From positions 1-16,266 of the forward strand of contig URAI01000054.1 in NCBI GenBank assembly GCA_900545725.1: 16,266 nt of DNA. Reading direction: 5' to 3'. The translations under genes were made by a program, and so were the position numbers. A model generated the notes under the pieces. It was not told the origin of the DNA. It worked only from the letters and a program-made list of their open reading frames with translations, and did not search any database. Shown here one piece after another: positions 1-5,975 of the stretch; within the stretch, counting starts at the first letter, position 1; each line of letters starts with the position of its first letter. This DNA is from an uncultured Eubacterium sp. GTDB lineage: Bacteria > Bacillota > Clostridia > Lachnospirales > Lachnospiraceae.

Positions 1-1
1 T

Positions 2-49
2 CACGAATACGACGCCTATGAGGAACGGGCGATGATTCGATCAGGGTAA
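2..49 (+). CDS. Possible C-terminal tail of an unidentified protein
   Basis: One forward frame is open from the window edge to a TAA at 47-49 and would end in HEYDAYEERAMIRSG. The codons (GAC, GCC, CGG, GCG) are clearly richer in G+C than anything else in the window, which suggests foreign origin. Fifteen residues are too few to name a family, and a chance open frame cannot be excluded. Confidence 0.3.
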   Translation, partial: HEYDAYEERAMIRSG

Positions 50-124
50 AACATCTCAAATAATGGATGTAGATAAGTGCTGTGTGGCTCTGTTTTGATT
101 TGATACCATTAAAAAGTGTACATA

Positions 125-148
125 AAAAAGCACATTTCTGCGCTTTTT
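125..148 (-). terminator. Hairpin terminator of the LoaP-like remnant
   Basis: A 10-base-pair stem is formed by 125-134 and 139-148, with a four-base loop and one G-U pair. A-rich and T-rich arms make it a plausible bidirectional intrinsic terminator. On the - strand the stop codon of the LoaP-like frame lies at the foot of the stem. Confidence 0.6.
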
Positions 149-635
149 ATGATTTACTAATAATTTCTAATCCTACTTGAACTCTTGTAAGCTTTCCAAG
201 TAGTTCTACATCAACATAAGCAATACGTTTATGTCTGTCTATTTTTGTAATAAGTCCTTCTAAACCAATGAGAGGACCTTCATTAATAATGATTTTATCG
301 TTTTCAATAATACCATTAGAAATATCAACAACATGATCTTTATTTGAAAATTTTGTTAGAAACATAGCTTCTTGTGGATAGATGGGATAGATTTCTTTCC
401 CATCGTTTCCAAGGAGTTTTGTAAGATCTGGTACTTTTTTGAGTTGAGTATAAAGTTGTTCTACTTGATTGGTGATCATAAAGATATATCCTTTAAATAA
501 AATATCATCAACAATATGCCATGTACCATGATATTTCTTTTTCTTTTTCGTAATTGGAATAAAACAATCAATTAAAATATATGCAATGGTAATGATGTTT
601 TTATTTATGGATTTTTGTTCTGTAATAGTAAGTAA
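147..635 (-). pseudogene. loaP: LoaP/NusG-family transcription antiterminator, 5'-truncated
   Basis: NusG-like antitermination proteins of the LoaP type bind RNA polymerase through an N-terminal NGN domain and carry a C-terminal KOW domain. They let polymerase read through long biosynthetic or polysaccharide operons. The C-terminal part here is typical: DHVVDISNGIIENDKIIINEGPL followed by a KOW-like GLEGLITKIDRHKRIAYVDVEL stretch (split here as two short pieces of one domain). The first ATG is at 479, but the same frame stays open upstream and still reads as LoaP NGN sequence: TEQKSI near 610-625, then DCFIP (553-569), KKYHGTWH (516-542) and LFKGYIF (480-500). No ATG, GTG or TTG codon occurs in this frame between 480 and about 670, and the usual MWYVIQ-like beginning is missing. 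The 5' end at 635 is where resemblance fades into the CPBP remnant on the other strand. I read it as a decayed gene; a short C-terminal protein starting at 479 would lack most of the NGN domain. Confidence 0.75.
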
Positions 636-636
636 A

Positions 637-1083
637 GGATTTAAAATAGAAGGTTTATTGTTTCTATTGATTCTTTTTATTAAATCAATTGCGTTTGGCT
701 GAATAGAAGAAATAGGATGGAGATATTCATTTCAACCTTACTTAGAAAAAAGGATTCCATATATTGCTGCAACGATTATTACTTTTTTGTGTTGGAGCAT
801 ATGGCATTTCATGTTTTTTTATATTGATGGCAGTATGCAGCTTGTTAATGTTCCTTATTTTTTATTGGGATTATTAACAAATTGTTTTATTTTATCAGCA
901 TTATTTGCATATTCAGATAGTCTGTGGATATGTGTAATGACACATGCATTGATTAATACATTTTCTCAAATTACTATAAATGACAATACAATCGTAAATA
1001 ATATATTCAAAGTATTATGTATATGTTTTGCAATTTTTTTATATTATATGTCAAAGAAGAAAAAAATGAAAAATTCGACTTGA
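637..1083 (+). pseudogene. CPBP (CAAX-type) intramembrane metalloprotease remnant
   Basis: CPBP proteases are multi-pass membrane enzymes with glutamate and histidine active-site motifs. Some process peptides or act in bacteriocin immunity. The + frame shows EEIGWRYSFQPYLEKR, the EExxxR motif, at 706-753. The second motif, WSIWHFMFFYI, follows near 793-825, and the HALINTFSQ helix near 943-970. Two defects are visible. A TGA at 700-702 interrupts the frame where the family usually has a glycine just before the EE motif, so a GGA-to-TGA change is likely. The N-terminal half, usually over 100 residues, is absent because the homology runs into the LoaP-like gene on the opposite strand. A TTG-initiated 98-residue piece from 787 could be translated but lacks the first catalytic motif. 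The stop at 1081-1083 overlaps the -35 box of the riboflavin promoter. Confidence 0.75.
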
Positions 1084-1108
1084 AATACTTAAAGTTAAGT
1101 GCTATACT
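1080..1108 (+). promoter_or_regulatory. Sigma-A-type promoter of the riboflavin operon
   Basis: TTGAAA at 1080-1085 and TATACT at 1103-1108 are separated by exactly 17 bases. Transcription would begin near 1115, about a dozen bases before the FMN aptamer. The -35 box overlaps the stop codon of the upstream protease remnant. Confidence 0.85.
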
Positions 1109-1127
1109 CTCTTTGAAAATAAAATAT

Positions 1128-1233
1128 ATCTTCAGGGTCGGGTGTAAGTCCCAACCGGTGGTAACAGCCCACGAGCTTCATAGCAGATTCGGTGTGATTC
1201 CGAAGCCGACAGTACAGTCTGGATGAAAGAAGG
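1128..1233 (+). promoter_or_regulatory. FMN riboswitch (RFN element) aptamer
   Basis: The region has the conserved RFN order: an ATCTTCAGGG start at 1128-1137, a GTAAGTCCCAACCGGTGGTA-type core at about 1143-1163, an AGCCCACGAGC segment at 1166-1176, a hairpin GATTCGGTGTGATTCCGAAGCC around 1187-1208, then GACAGTACAGTCTGGATGAAAGA closing at about 1230. The aptamer binds flavin mononucleotide. Together with the terminator at 1435-1465 it should switch off ribDEBAH when FMN is plentiful. Confidence 0.96.
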
Positions 1234-1434
1234 TTATATATAATATAGTTTGATATTTGTTATCGGATATAATAATTTATTATAGGCAGGATTAATATTA
1301 ACAGCCACAATATTTATTGAATTACATTTTAAGTTTATTTAATAATTCTATATATTCTGATGAATATTGCATATAAGGCAGCTGATTAATCTTAATAGGA
1401 TAATAATATTAATAACTTATATAATGAGTATACG
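1234..1434 (+). other. AT-rich spacer between FMN aptamer and terminator
   Basis: About 200 bases of AT-rich leader with no credible gene separate the aptamer from the terminator. This is longer than in many FMN riboswitches. I could not find an obvious antiterminator that pairs with the terminator stem, so how ligand binding is passed to the terminator is not clear from reading alone. Confidence 0.5.
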
Positions 1435-1465
1435 GCTCTGAATCATTTGATTCAGGGCTTTTTTT
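1435..1465 (+). terminator. Leader terminator of the FMN riboswitch
   Basis: The arms GCTCTGAATC (1435-1444) and GATTCAGGGC (1449-1458) form a 10-base-pair stem with one G-U pair and a four-base loop, followed by seven T residues. It ends about 35 bases before the ribD start, the expected place for a transcription-attenuating terminator. Confidence 0.85.
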
Positions 1466-1501
1466 GTTGGAAAAAGCTGCTGAAGATAGGAAAGGAGCTT
1501 T

Positions 1502-2701
1502 ATGGACAGTTATGAAGAGTATATGAAAAGAGCAATTACGCTTGCAAAAAAAGGAACAGGAAGTGTTCATCCTAATCCGCTTGTAGGTGCTGTGATTGTA
1601 AAAGACGGGAAAATTATCAGTGAGGATTACCATCATAAATGTGGTGAGTTTCATGCTGAGCGCAATGCTATTATGAAATGTAAGGAGAGTATGGAAGGAG
1701 CATCTATTTATGTAACATTAGAACCATGTTGCCATTATGGAAAGACACCACCATGTACAGATGCAATAATTAATGCTGGCATCAGTACAGTGTATATAGG
1801 TTCAAGAGATCCTAATCCCAAAGTTGCAGGCAACGGAGTAAGAATCTTAAGAGAGCATGGTATAAAGGTATATGAGGATATATTAAGACATGAATGTGAT
1901 GAATTAAATCCAGTGTTTTTTCATTACATAACGCATGATACACCATATGTTGCCATGAAATATGCAATGACAATGGATGGCAAGCTTGCAACAAGAACGG
2001 GAAAGTCACAGTGGATTACTAATGAAGAGTGCAGAAAGCATGTACACTTCTTAAGGCATAAATATACTGCGATAATGACAGGCATAGGAACTGTTTTAAA
2101 AGATAATCCTACATTGAACTGCCGTATACAAAATGGTATATCTCCTATACGGATAATATGTGATACAAAGCTTAGGATTCCGCTTGACAGCAATATATGC
2201 AGAACGGCTGATAAATATAAGACAATCATTGCAATGGGAAAAATGCCGGATAATAAAGATAAATGTATCATAGATAATAATAGTGATATTGATAAGGCTG
2301 ACAGTATTAATATTAACAGGTCAGGTTATGAGAAAATATTAAAAAAACGCAGTCAATTAATAGAAATGGGTATACAGATATTAGAAGTTCCATTAAAGGA
2401 TGATCATATTGACCTTAACTGTCTTATGAGACTTTTACATGATATGCAGATTGATAGTATATTGCTTGAAGGAGGTGCGAAACTTAACTATAGTGCTTTA
2501 CAGGCTGGGATAATACAGCATATTTATGGATATATCGGAATGAAGATATTTGGCGGAGAAGCCTCTGTTACACCCGTTGGAGGATATGGAATTGATAATG
2601 TATCAGAATCATATAAGGTTGTTAATTCAAAGATAACTTCATTTGATGGAGATTTTTTAATTGAGGGAGATGTAAAATCTTATGTTTACAGGAATAATTG
2701 A
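1502..2701 (+). CDS. ribD: Bifunctional riboflavin deaminase/reductase RibD
   Basis: RibD carries out two successive steps of riboflavin synthesis: deamination of the pyrimidine product of GTP cyclohydrolase II, then NADPH-dependent reduction of its ribose side chain. Residues 1-145 are a CDA-fold deaminase with the zinc site H51-A-E53 and P75-C-C-H-Y-G-K-T-P-P-C85. Residues 148-397 are the RibD C-terminal reductase, with MTMDGKLA near 156-163, TGIGTVLKDNPTL near 193-205 and LLEGGAKLN at 321-329. At 399 residues it is about 40 longer than Bacillus RibD; the extra length is an Asn/Asp/Lys-rich stretch at about 248-285 in the reductase half. The ATG follows a strong AGGAAAGGAG site. Its last 20 bases overlap ribE, so the two are probably translationally coupled. 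It is the first gene after the FMN-controlled leader. Confidence 0.97.
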   Translation: MDSYEEYMKRAITLAKKGTGSVHPNPLVGAVIVKDGKIISEDYHHKCGEFHAERNAIMKCKESMEGASIYVTLEPCCHYGKTPPCTDAIINAGISTVYIGSRDPNPKVAGNGVRILREHGIKVYEDILRHECDELNPVFFHYITHDTPYVAMKYAMTMDGKLATRTGKSQWITNEECRKHVHFLRHKYTAIMTGIGTVLKDNPTLNCRIQNGISPIRIICDTKLRIPLDSNICRTADKYKTIIAMGKMPDNKDKCIIDNNSDIDKADSININRSGYEKILKKRSQLIEMGIQILEVPLKDDHIDLNCLMRLLHDMQIDSILLEGGAKLNYSALQAGIIQHIYGYIGMKIFGGEASVTPVGGYGIDNVSESYKVVNSKITSFDGDFLIEGDVKSYVYRNN

Positions 2702-3398
2702 AGAAATCGGACATGTGAAAAGAATGTTATCAGGTGGAATAATAATAAAGGCAAAAAAGGTATTAGAAGATGTCAATATAGGCGACAGCATAGCAGTAAA
2801 CGGAGTATGTCTTACAGTTACATCTTATACGGCAGATGAGTTTACTGTTGATGTCATGCCAGAGACTTTAAGATGTACTAATCTTGGAAGTCTAAAGCCT
2901 GAAAGCCGTGTCAATCTTGAAAGAGCCATGGCGGCAAATGGAAGATTTGGAGGACATATAGTATCGGGACACATTGATACATGTGGAACTATTGCGGATT
3001 TAAGACGTGAAAATAATGCAGTTATTGTTGAAATAAAAACACCCGCTAATATTTTAAAGAATATTGTAAAAAAAGGTTCGATAGCAATTGATGGAATAAG
3101 CCTTACAGTTGCTTATGTAAAGGAAGATGGTTTTGCAGTATCAATAATACCGCATACCGGACAGCAGACGATTCTGCTTAATAAGAAAAAGCACGATACA
3201 GTCAATCTGGAATGTGATGTAATTGGAAAATATGTTGAAAACTTTGTTAAATATTATACAGATTCACAAAACAATATATGTATGGTTCAGGATGGTTACA
3301 AAACATCAAAATACATTAATCCTGATAATGATAATATGCATAGTAAAAAGCCAATTGATATTACAATGGATTTTTTAAGTGAAAATGGTTTTTTCTGA
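2682..3398 (+). CDS. ribE: Riboflavin synthase alpha subunit
   Basis: The enzyme dismutates two molecules of 6,7-dimethyl-8-ribityllumazine into riboflavin and the pyrimidine precursor. Two lumazine-binding barrels are visible: residues 1-97 with MFTGIIEE, NGVCLTV (40-46) and MPETLR (59-64), and residues 98-190 with SGHIDTCG, DGISLTV (137-143) and IPHTG (156-160). The C-terminal tail up to residue 238 ends in DFLSENGFF and is slightly long for the family, as expected in some Clostridia. The start is fixed by the MFTGIIEE beginning universal in RibE and lies inside the end of ribD. It acts in the cytoplasm, normally as a trimer and often with RibH, encoded at the end of this operon. Confidence 0.97.
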   Translation: MFTGIIEEIGHVKRMLSGGIIIKAKKVLEDVNIGDSIAVNGVCLTVTSYTADEFTVDVMPETLRCTNLGSLKPESRVNLERAMAANGRFGGHIVSGHIDTCGTIADLRRENNAVIVEIKTPANILKNIVKKGSIAIDGISLTVAYVKEDGFAVSIIPHTGQQTILLNKKKHDTVNLECDVIGKYVENFVKYYTDSQNNICMVQDGYKTSKYINPDNDNMHSKKPIDITMDFLSENGFF

Positions 3399-3431
3399 TA
3401 TTAATATGAATAAATCGAAAGGAAGGAATAT

Positions 3432-4631
3432 ATGCAGGAATTTAATACAGTTGAAGAAGCTTTAAATGATATAAAGAATGGGAAAATTATAATGGTAATA
3501 GATGATCCTGACAGGGAAAATGAAGGTGATTTTATATGTGCGGCAGAATATGCCACTACAGAAAATGTTAATTTTATGGCAGCCTATGGAAAAGGGCTTA
3601 TCTGTATGCCAATGAGCAGTAATTTGGCAGCTAAGCTTGGTCTTAATCCGATGACAGTTAATAATACGGATAACCATGAAACAGCATTTACGGTTTCAAT
3701 TGACCATGTTGATACTACGACAGGAATATCAGCGGTTGAGCGTTCAATGACCGCTATAAAAGTAGTTGAGGATAATGCAAAGCCGGAGGATTTCAGAAGA
3801 CCGGGACATATGTTTCCACTTGTGGCAAAAAGTGGTGGAACACTTGAAAGAAACGGACATACAGAGGCAACTGTTGATATATGCCGGCTTGCAGGACTTA
3901 AGGAGTGTGGTCTTTGTTGTGAGATTATGAAAGATGACGGTACAATGATGAGGACTACACAGCTTAAGGAATTTGCAAAAAAACATAATATTAAGATAAT
4001 AACAATTAAGGCACTGCAGGATTACAGAAGATTAAATGAAAAGCTTATGATAAGACAGGCTAAGGCAAAGATGCCTACAAAATATGGTGAGTTTGAAATA
4101 AGCGGATATGTAAACAGTATTACAGGTAATTATCATATTGCACTGACTAAAGGAGATATTGCTGACGGACAGCCTGTTTTATGCAGGGTACATTCAGAGT
4201 GTCTTACAGGGGATACATTTGGTTCAATGAGGTGTGACTGTGGTGAGCAGCTTGCAAGGTCAATGCAGATGATTCAGCAGGAAGGAAGAGGAGTCCTTTT
4301 ATATATGAAGCAGGAGGGGCGCGGCATAGGTCTTATTAATAAGCTTAAGGCATATGAATTGCAGGAGCAGGGATTTGATACGGTCGATGCTAACCTTAAA
4401 CTGGGATTTCCTGAGGATTTAAGGGAATATTGGGAAGGTGCACAGATGTTAAAGGATTTAGGTGTAAAAAAACTAAGGCTTATGACAAACAACCCACAGA
4501 AAATATATGCAATAGATAAATTTGGCATGGAAATAGTAGAAAGAGTTCCTATAGTAATAGAGCCTAATAAGATAGATATGTTTTATTTAAAGACCAAGGC
4601 AGAACGAATGGGACATATGTATACTGTGTAA
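3432..4631 (+). CDS. ribBA: Bifunctional DHBP synthase / GTP cyclohydrolase II
   Basis: This fusion supplies both starting materials of the pathway: 3,4-dihydroxy-2-butanone 4-phosphate from ribulose-5-phosphate, and the diaminopyrimidine from GTP. Residues 1-200 are the RibB part, with the acidic DDPDRENEGD loop (24-33), RPGHMFPL (123-130) and GHTEA (142-146). Residues 205-399 are RibA, with RVHSECLTGD and the zinc cysteines C257, C268 and C270, then QEGRGIGL (294-301), DTVDANLKLGFPEDLREY (316-333) and LMTNNPQK (350-357). A clear AAGGAAGG site lies before the ATG, 33 bases after ribE. A proline stands where many homologues have Glu in the DDxDRENEGD loop; the catalytic residues look intact, so both halves should work. 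Confidence 0.97.
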   Translation: MQEFNTVEEALNDIKNGKIIMVIDDPDRENEGDFICAAEYATTENVNFMAAYGKGLICMPMSSNLAAKLGLNPMTVNNTDNHETAFTVSIDHVDTTTGISAVERSMTAIKVVEDNAKPEDFRRPGHMFPLVAKSGGTLERNGHTEATVDICRLAGLKECGLCCEIMKDDGTMMRTTQLKEFAKKHNIKIITIKALQDYRRLNEKLMIRQAKAKMPTKYGEFEISGYVNSITGNYHIALTKGDIADGQPVLCRVHSECLTGDTFGSMRCDCGEQLARSMQMIQQEGRGVLLYMKQEGRGIGLINKLKAYELQEQGFDTVDANLKLGFPEDLREYWEGAQMLKDLGVKKLRLMTNNPQKIYAIDKFGMEIVERVPIVIEPNKIDMFYLKTKAERMGHMYTV

Positions 4632-4694
4632 TGATATTTAATCCCTGATGGCTGAAAGGGAATTATTTATAAATAAATTATGAAATGGAGATAA

Positions 4695-4740
4695 TGTGAA
4701 AAATAAGCTTGATAGCTTATTTTATCACACGGCTATTTGT
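4695..4740 (+). repeat. 46-base module, copy 1
   Basis: Bases 4695-4740 are identical, over 46 positions, to 16217-16262. The module starts with TGTGAAAAATAAGC, contains the first hairpin completely, and ends with GGCTATTTGT, the left arm of the second hairpin. The two copies diverge immediately on both sides. Confidence 0.93.
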
Positions 4741-4746
4741 TTTTGA
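4696..4746 (+). CDS. Possible 16-codon mini-ORF upstream of ribH
   Basis: A GTG at 4696 follows ATGGAG with good spacing and opens a frame of MKNKLDSLFYHTAICF ending in TGA at 4744-4746. The start codon lies in the first base pairs of the hairpin at 4696-4728, so folding would hide it from ribosomes. The same 15 codons begin the open frame at 16218. It may be a leader peptide or only a by-product of the repeated RNA structure; translation is unproven. Confidence 0.35.
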   Translation: MKNKLDSLFYHTAICF

Positions 4747-4841
4747 GCAGAACAAATAGCCATTGATGGCAGAAGAAAAATCGCCTGCGCGAATTTTTCT
4801 TCGCCTCTTCGCAACAAGGTTGCTCAGAAATGGAGATTATT

Positions 4842-5303
4842 ATGAAAGTATTAGAAGGAAAATTAGTAGCAGATGGAGTAAAGATTGCAATTGTTGCAGC
4901 AAGGTTTAATGAATTTATCGTATCAAAGCTGGTTTCCGGCTGTGTTGACGGGCTTGTAAGACATAATGTAGATGATGATGATATAACACTTGCATGGGTT
5001 CCGGGAGCATTTGAGATTCCGCTTATGGCTTCAAAGCTTGCAAAATCGGGAAAATATGATGCCGTAATTTGTCTTGGAGCTGTTATAAGAGGTTCTACAA
5101 CACATTATGATTATGTATGCAACGAAGTTTCAAAGGGAATAGCAGCGGTAAGTTTACAGACAGATATCCCTGTAATGTTTGGTGTAATTACAACAGAAAA
5201 TATCGAGCAGGCAATTGAAAGAGCAGGAACTAAGGCAGGTAATAAGGGATATGACTGTGCTGTCGGAGCTATTGAGATGATTAATCTGTCAAAGCAGATA
5301 TAG
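4842..5303 (+). CDS. ribH: 6,7-dimethyl-8-ribityllumazine synthase
   Basis: Lumazine synthase condenses the ribitylamino-pyrimidine with DHBP to give the substrate of RibE; it normally assembles into pentamers or 60-mers. The 153-residue protein has ARFNEFI (20-26), WVPGAFEIP (52-60), the substrate-binding and catalytic block LGAVIRGSTTHYDYV (78-92) with H88, and FGVITTENIEQAIERAGTKAGNKG (113-136). An in-frame ATG exists at 4830, but that codon is part of the ATGGAG Shine-Dalgarno sequence, and homologues begin MKV.EGKL. I therefore place the start at 4842. It lies 210 bases after ribBA, separated by the hairpin-rich segment, unlike the tight spacing of the other rib genes. That segment might alter its dose or uncouple it. 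Confidence 0.97.
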   Translation: MKVLEGKLVADGVKIAIVAARFNEFIVSKLVSGCVDGLVRHNVDDDDITLAWVPGAFEIPLMASKLAKSGKYDAVICLGAVIRGSTTHYDYVCNEVSKGIAAVSLQTDIPVMFGVITTENIEQAIERAGTKAGNKGYDCAVGAIEMINLSKQI

Positions 5304-5431
5304 TAACATGTTATTGTTCATATGATATCATATGATCATAAAACCGATGTTATGGACTAATTATAATCAGTAATATATTATATATTCAGAAAATATTATA
5401 AAAAGACTTGTATAATAGGAGTTTGTCTGAT
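5304..5431 (+). other. Post-riboflavin-operon intergenic region
   Basis: AT-rich DNA follows the ribH stop. It contains a perfect 16-base palindrome, CATATGATATCATATG, at 5319-5334. No hairpin with a T-run was found, so the end of the riboflavin transcript is not defined here. TATAAT at 5411-5416 is a good -10 box with only a weak -35 box upstream and may start the transcript of the 55-residue protein. Confidence 0.4.
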
Positions 5432-5506
5432 ATGATTAAAAAAATCAGGAAGCCGGTTTTTACAGTATCTGGCATTATACCTGTATGGGGATTGTGTAAA
5501 AAGTGA
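5432..5506 (+). CDS. Possible 24-residue leader ORF
   Basis: An ATG at 5432 opens a frame of 24 codons ending TGA at 5504-5506, ten bases before the next gene. It begins MIKKIRKPVF and has a hydrophobic centre (VSGIIPVWGL) between lysines. If transcription starts from the TATAAT at 5411-5416, its AGGAG-like site at 5417-5421 would fall outside the mRNA, so translation is doubtful. Confidence 0.25.
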   Translation: MIKKIRKPVFTVSGIIPVWGLCKK

Positions 5507-5516
5507 GGTAATTGTT

Positions 5517-5684
5517 ATGAATGAAGAGCAGATTCGTTATTTTATTCATGCAGAAAAGCAAAAGGGAACTTCTACAAATGAACTGATATTTATACTGCAT
5601 GATAATGGTATTCCATTATATGAGATTTCTAATTATCTGGATATTTCGGTTAAATATATTGAAGAGATATTGAGTGATTATTAA
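5517..5684 (+). CDS. Small (55-residue) HTH-like hypothetical protein
   Basis: An ATG at 5517 with a GTGAGGT ribosome binding site opens a frame of 55 residues ending TAA. The protein starts MNEEQIRYFIHAEKQKGTS and ends in the pattern IPLYEISNYLDISVKYIEEILSDY. The C-terminal 30 residues read like a helix-turn-helix: a first helix (LIFILHDNG), then LYEISNYLDIS, then a second helix (VKYIEEILSD). This suggests a compact DNA-binding or adaptor protein, but I recognise no named family. It lies between ribH and an ABC exporter and is followed by a long hairpin that may end its transcript. Codon use matches the neighbours. Confidence 0.7.
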   Translation: MNEEQIRYFIHAEKQKGTSTNELIFILHDNGIPLYEISNYLDISVKYIEEILSDY

Positions 5685-5708
5685 TATTTATTTCATAATA
5701 TAATTGAC

Positions 5709-5796
5709 AGGGGCTGTTATTATAATTATTTTTATCATAAGAATTAATATGTATGGATTATTATGATAAAATATTTATTATATAACAGACCCTTTT
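5709..5796 (+). terminator. Long imperfect hairpin, probable terminator
   Basis: Arms 5709-5740 and 5761-5793 can pair over about 30 bases. The base is AGGG...CCCT, followed by CTGTTAT/ATAACAG and an AT-rich upper part ending TTATCATAA/TTATGATAA around a 20-base loop. The right arm runs into TTTT. It probably ends the 55-residue gene's transcript, but it is longer than usual for an intrinsic terminator and could be a remnant of a small inverted-repeat element. A TTGACA at 5704-5709 touches its left foot. Confidence 0.5.
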
Positions 5797-5915
5797 AATA
5801 TGTAGAAATTACAGTATTATATTGACAGACTTTAATGCAGGCTAAACAAATAAGCCTCTTTAAGCAGTGTGAAAAATCACAATAAAATATTGAGTAATAA
5901 GACATGAGTTAATTG

Positions 5916-5945
5916 TTGATATTAATATAAAAATGTCTGTATTAT
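5916..5945 (+). promoter_or_regulatory. Promoter of the ABC exporter
   Basis: TTGATA at 5916-5921 and TATTAT at 5940-5945 have an 18-base spacer. This would start transcription about 25 bases before the ATG at 5976, leaving room for the TAGGAG ribosome binding site. Another TTGACA at 5822-5827 has no convincing -10 partner. Confidence 0.65.
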
Positions 5946-5975
5946 AAATGATATTAATAAAATAGGAGTAAAAAG

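Larger units (their letters stand above)
4682..4837 (+). repeat. Hairpin-rich segment bounded by an 11-base direct repeat
   Basis: GAAATGGAGAT occurs at 4682-4692 and again at 4827-4837. Between them are 134 bases made almost wholly of four consecutive hairpins: 4696-4728 (14-base-pair stem with one bulge, loop TGAT), 4731-4761 (11 perfect pairs), 4772-4802 (13 pairs with one bulge, loop CTGC) and 4811-4823 (5 pairs). The right copy of the direct repeat contains the ribH Shine-Dalgarno sequence. No transposase and no terminal inverted repeat are seen. It may be a small non-autonomous element with a target duplication, or a structured RNA acting in the ribBA-ribH transcript. Confidence 0.6.

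Noticed and set aside
1017..1226. Open frame running through the FMN aptamer
   Set aside because: It overlaps the promoter and the conserved riboswitch core; its sequence is explained by RNA structure, not coding.
1924..2271. Antisense frame of 115 codons inside ribD
   Set aside because: The hydrophobic product is a shadow of the ribD codon pattern with no ribosome binding site; the same holds for other antisense frames within rib, ABC, symporter and FliB genes.
4830..4841. Earlier in-frame ATG for ribH
   Set aside because: The ATG forms part of the Shine-Dalgarno sequence ATGGAG of the start at 4842, and RibH proteins start MKV.EGKL.
5319..5334. Perfect palindrome CATATGATATCATATG as an operator
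   Set aside because: Such AT-rich palindromes are common in this composition, and no promoter or second copy is near; it is noted only as a sequence feature.
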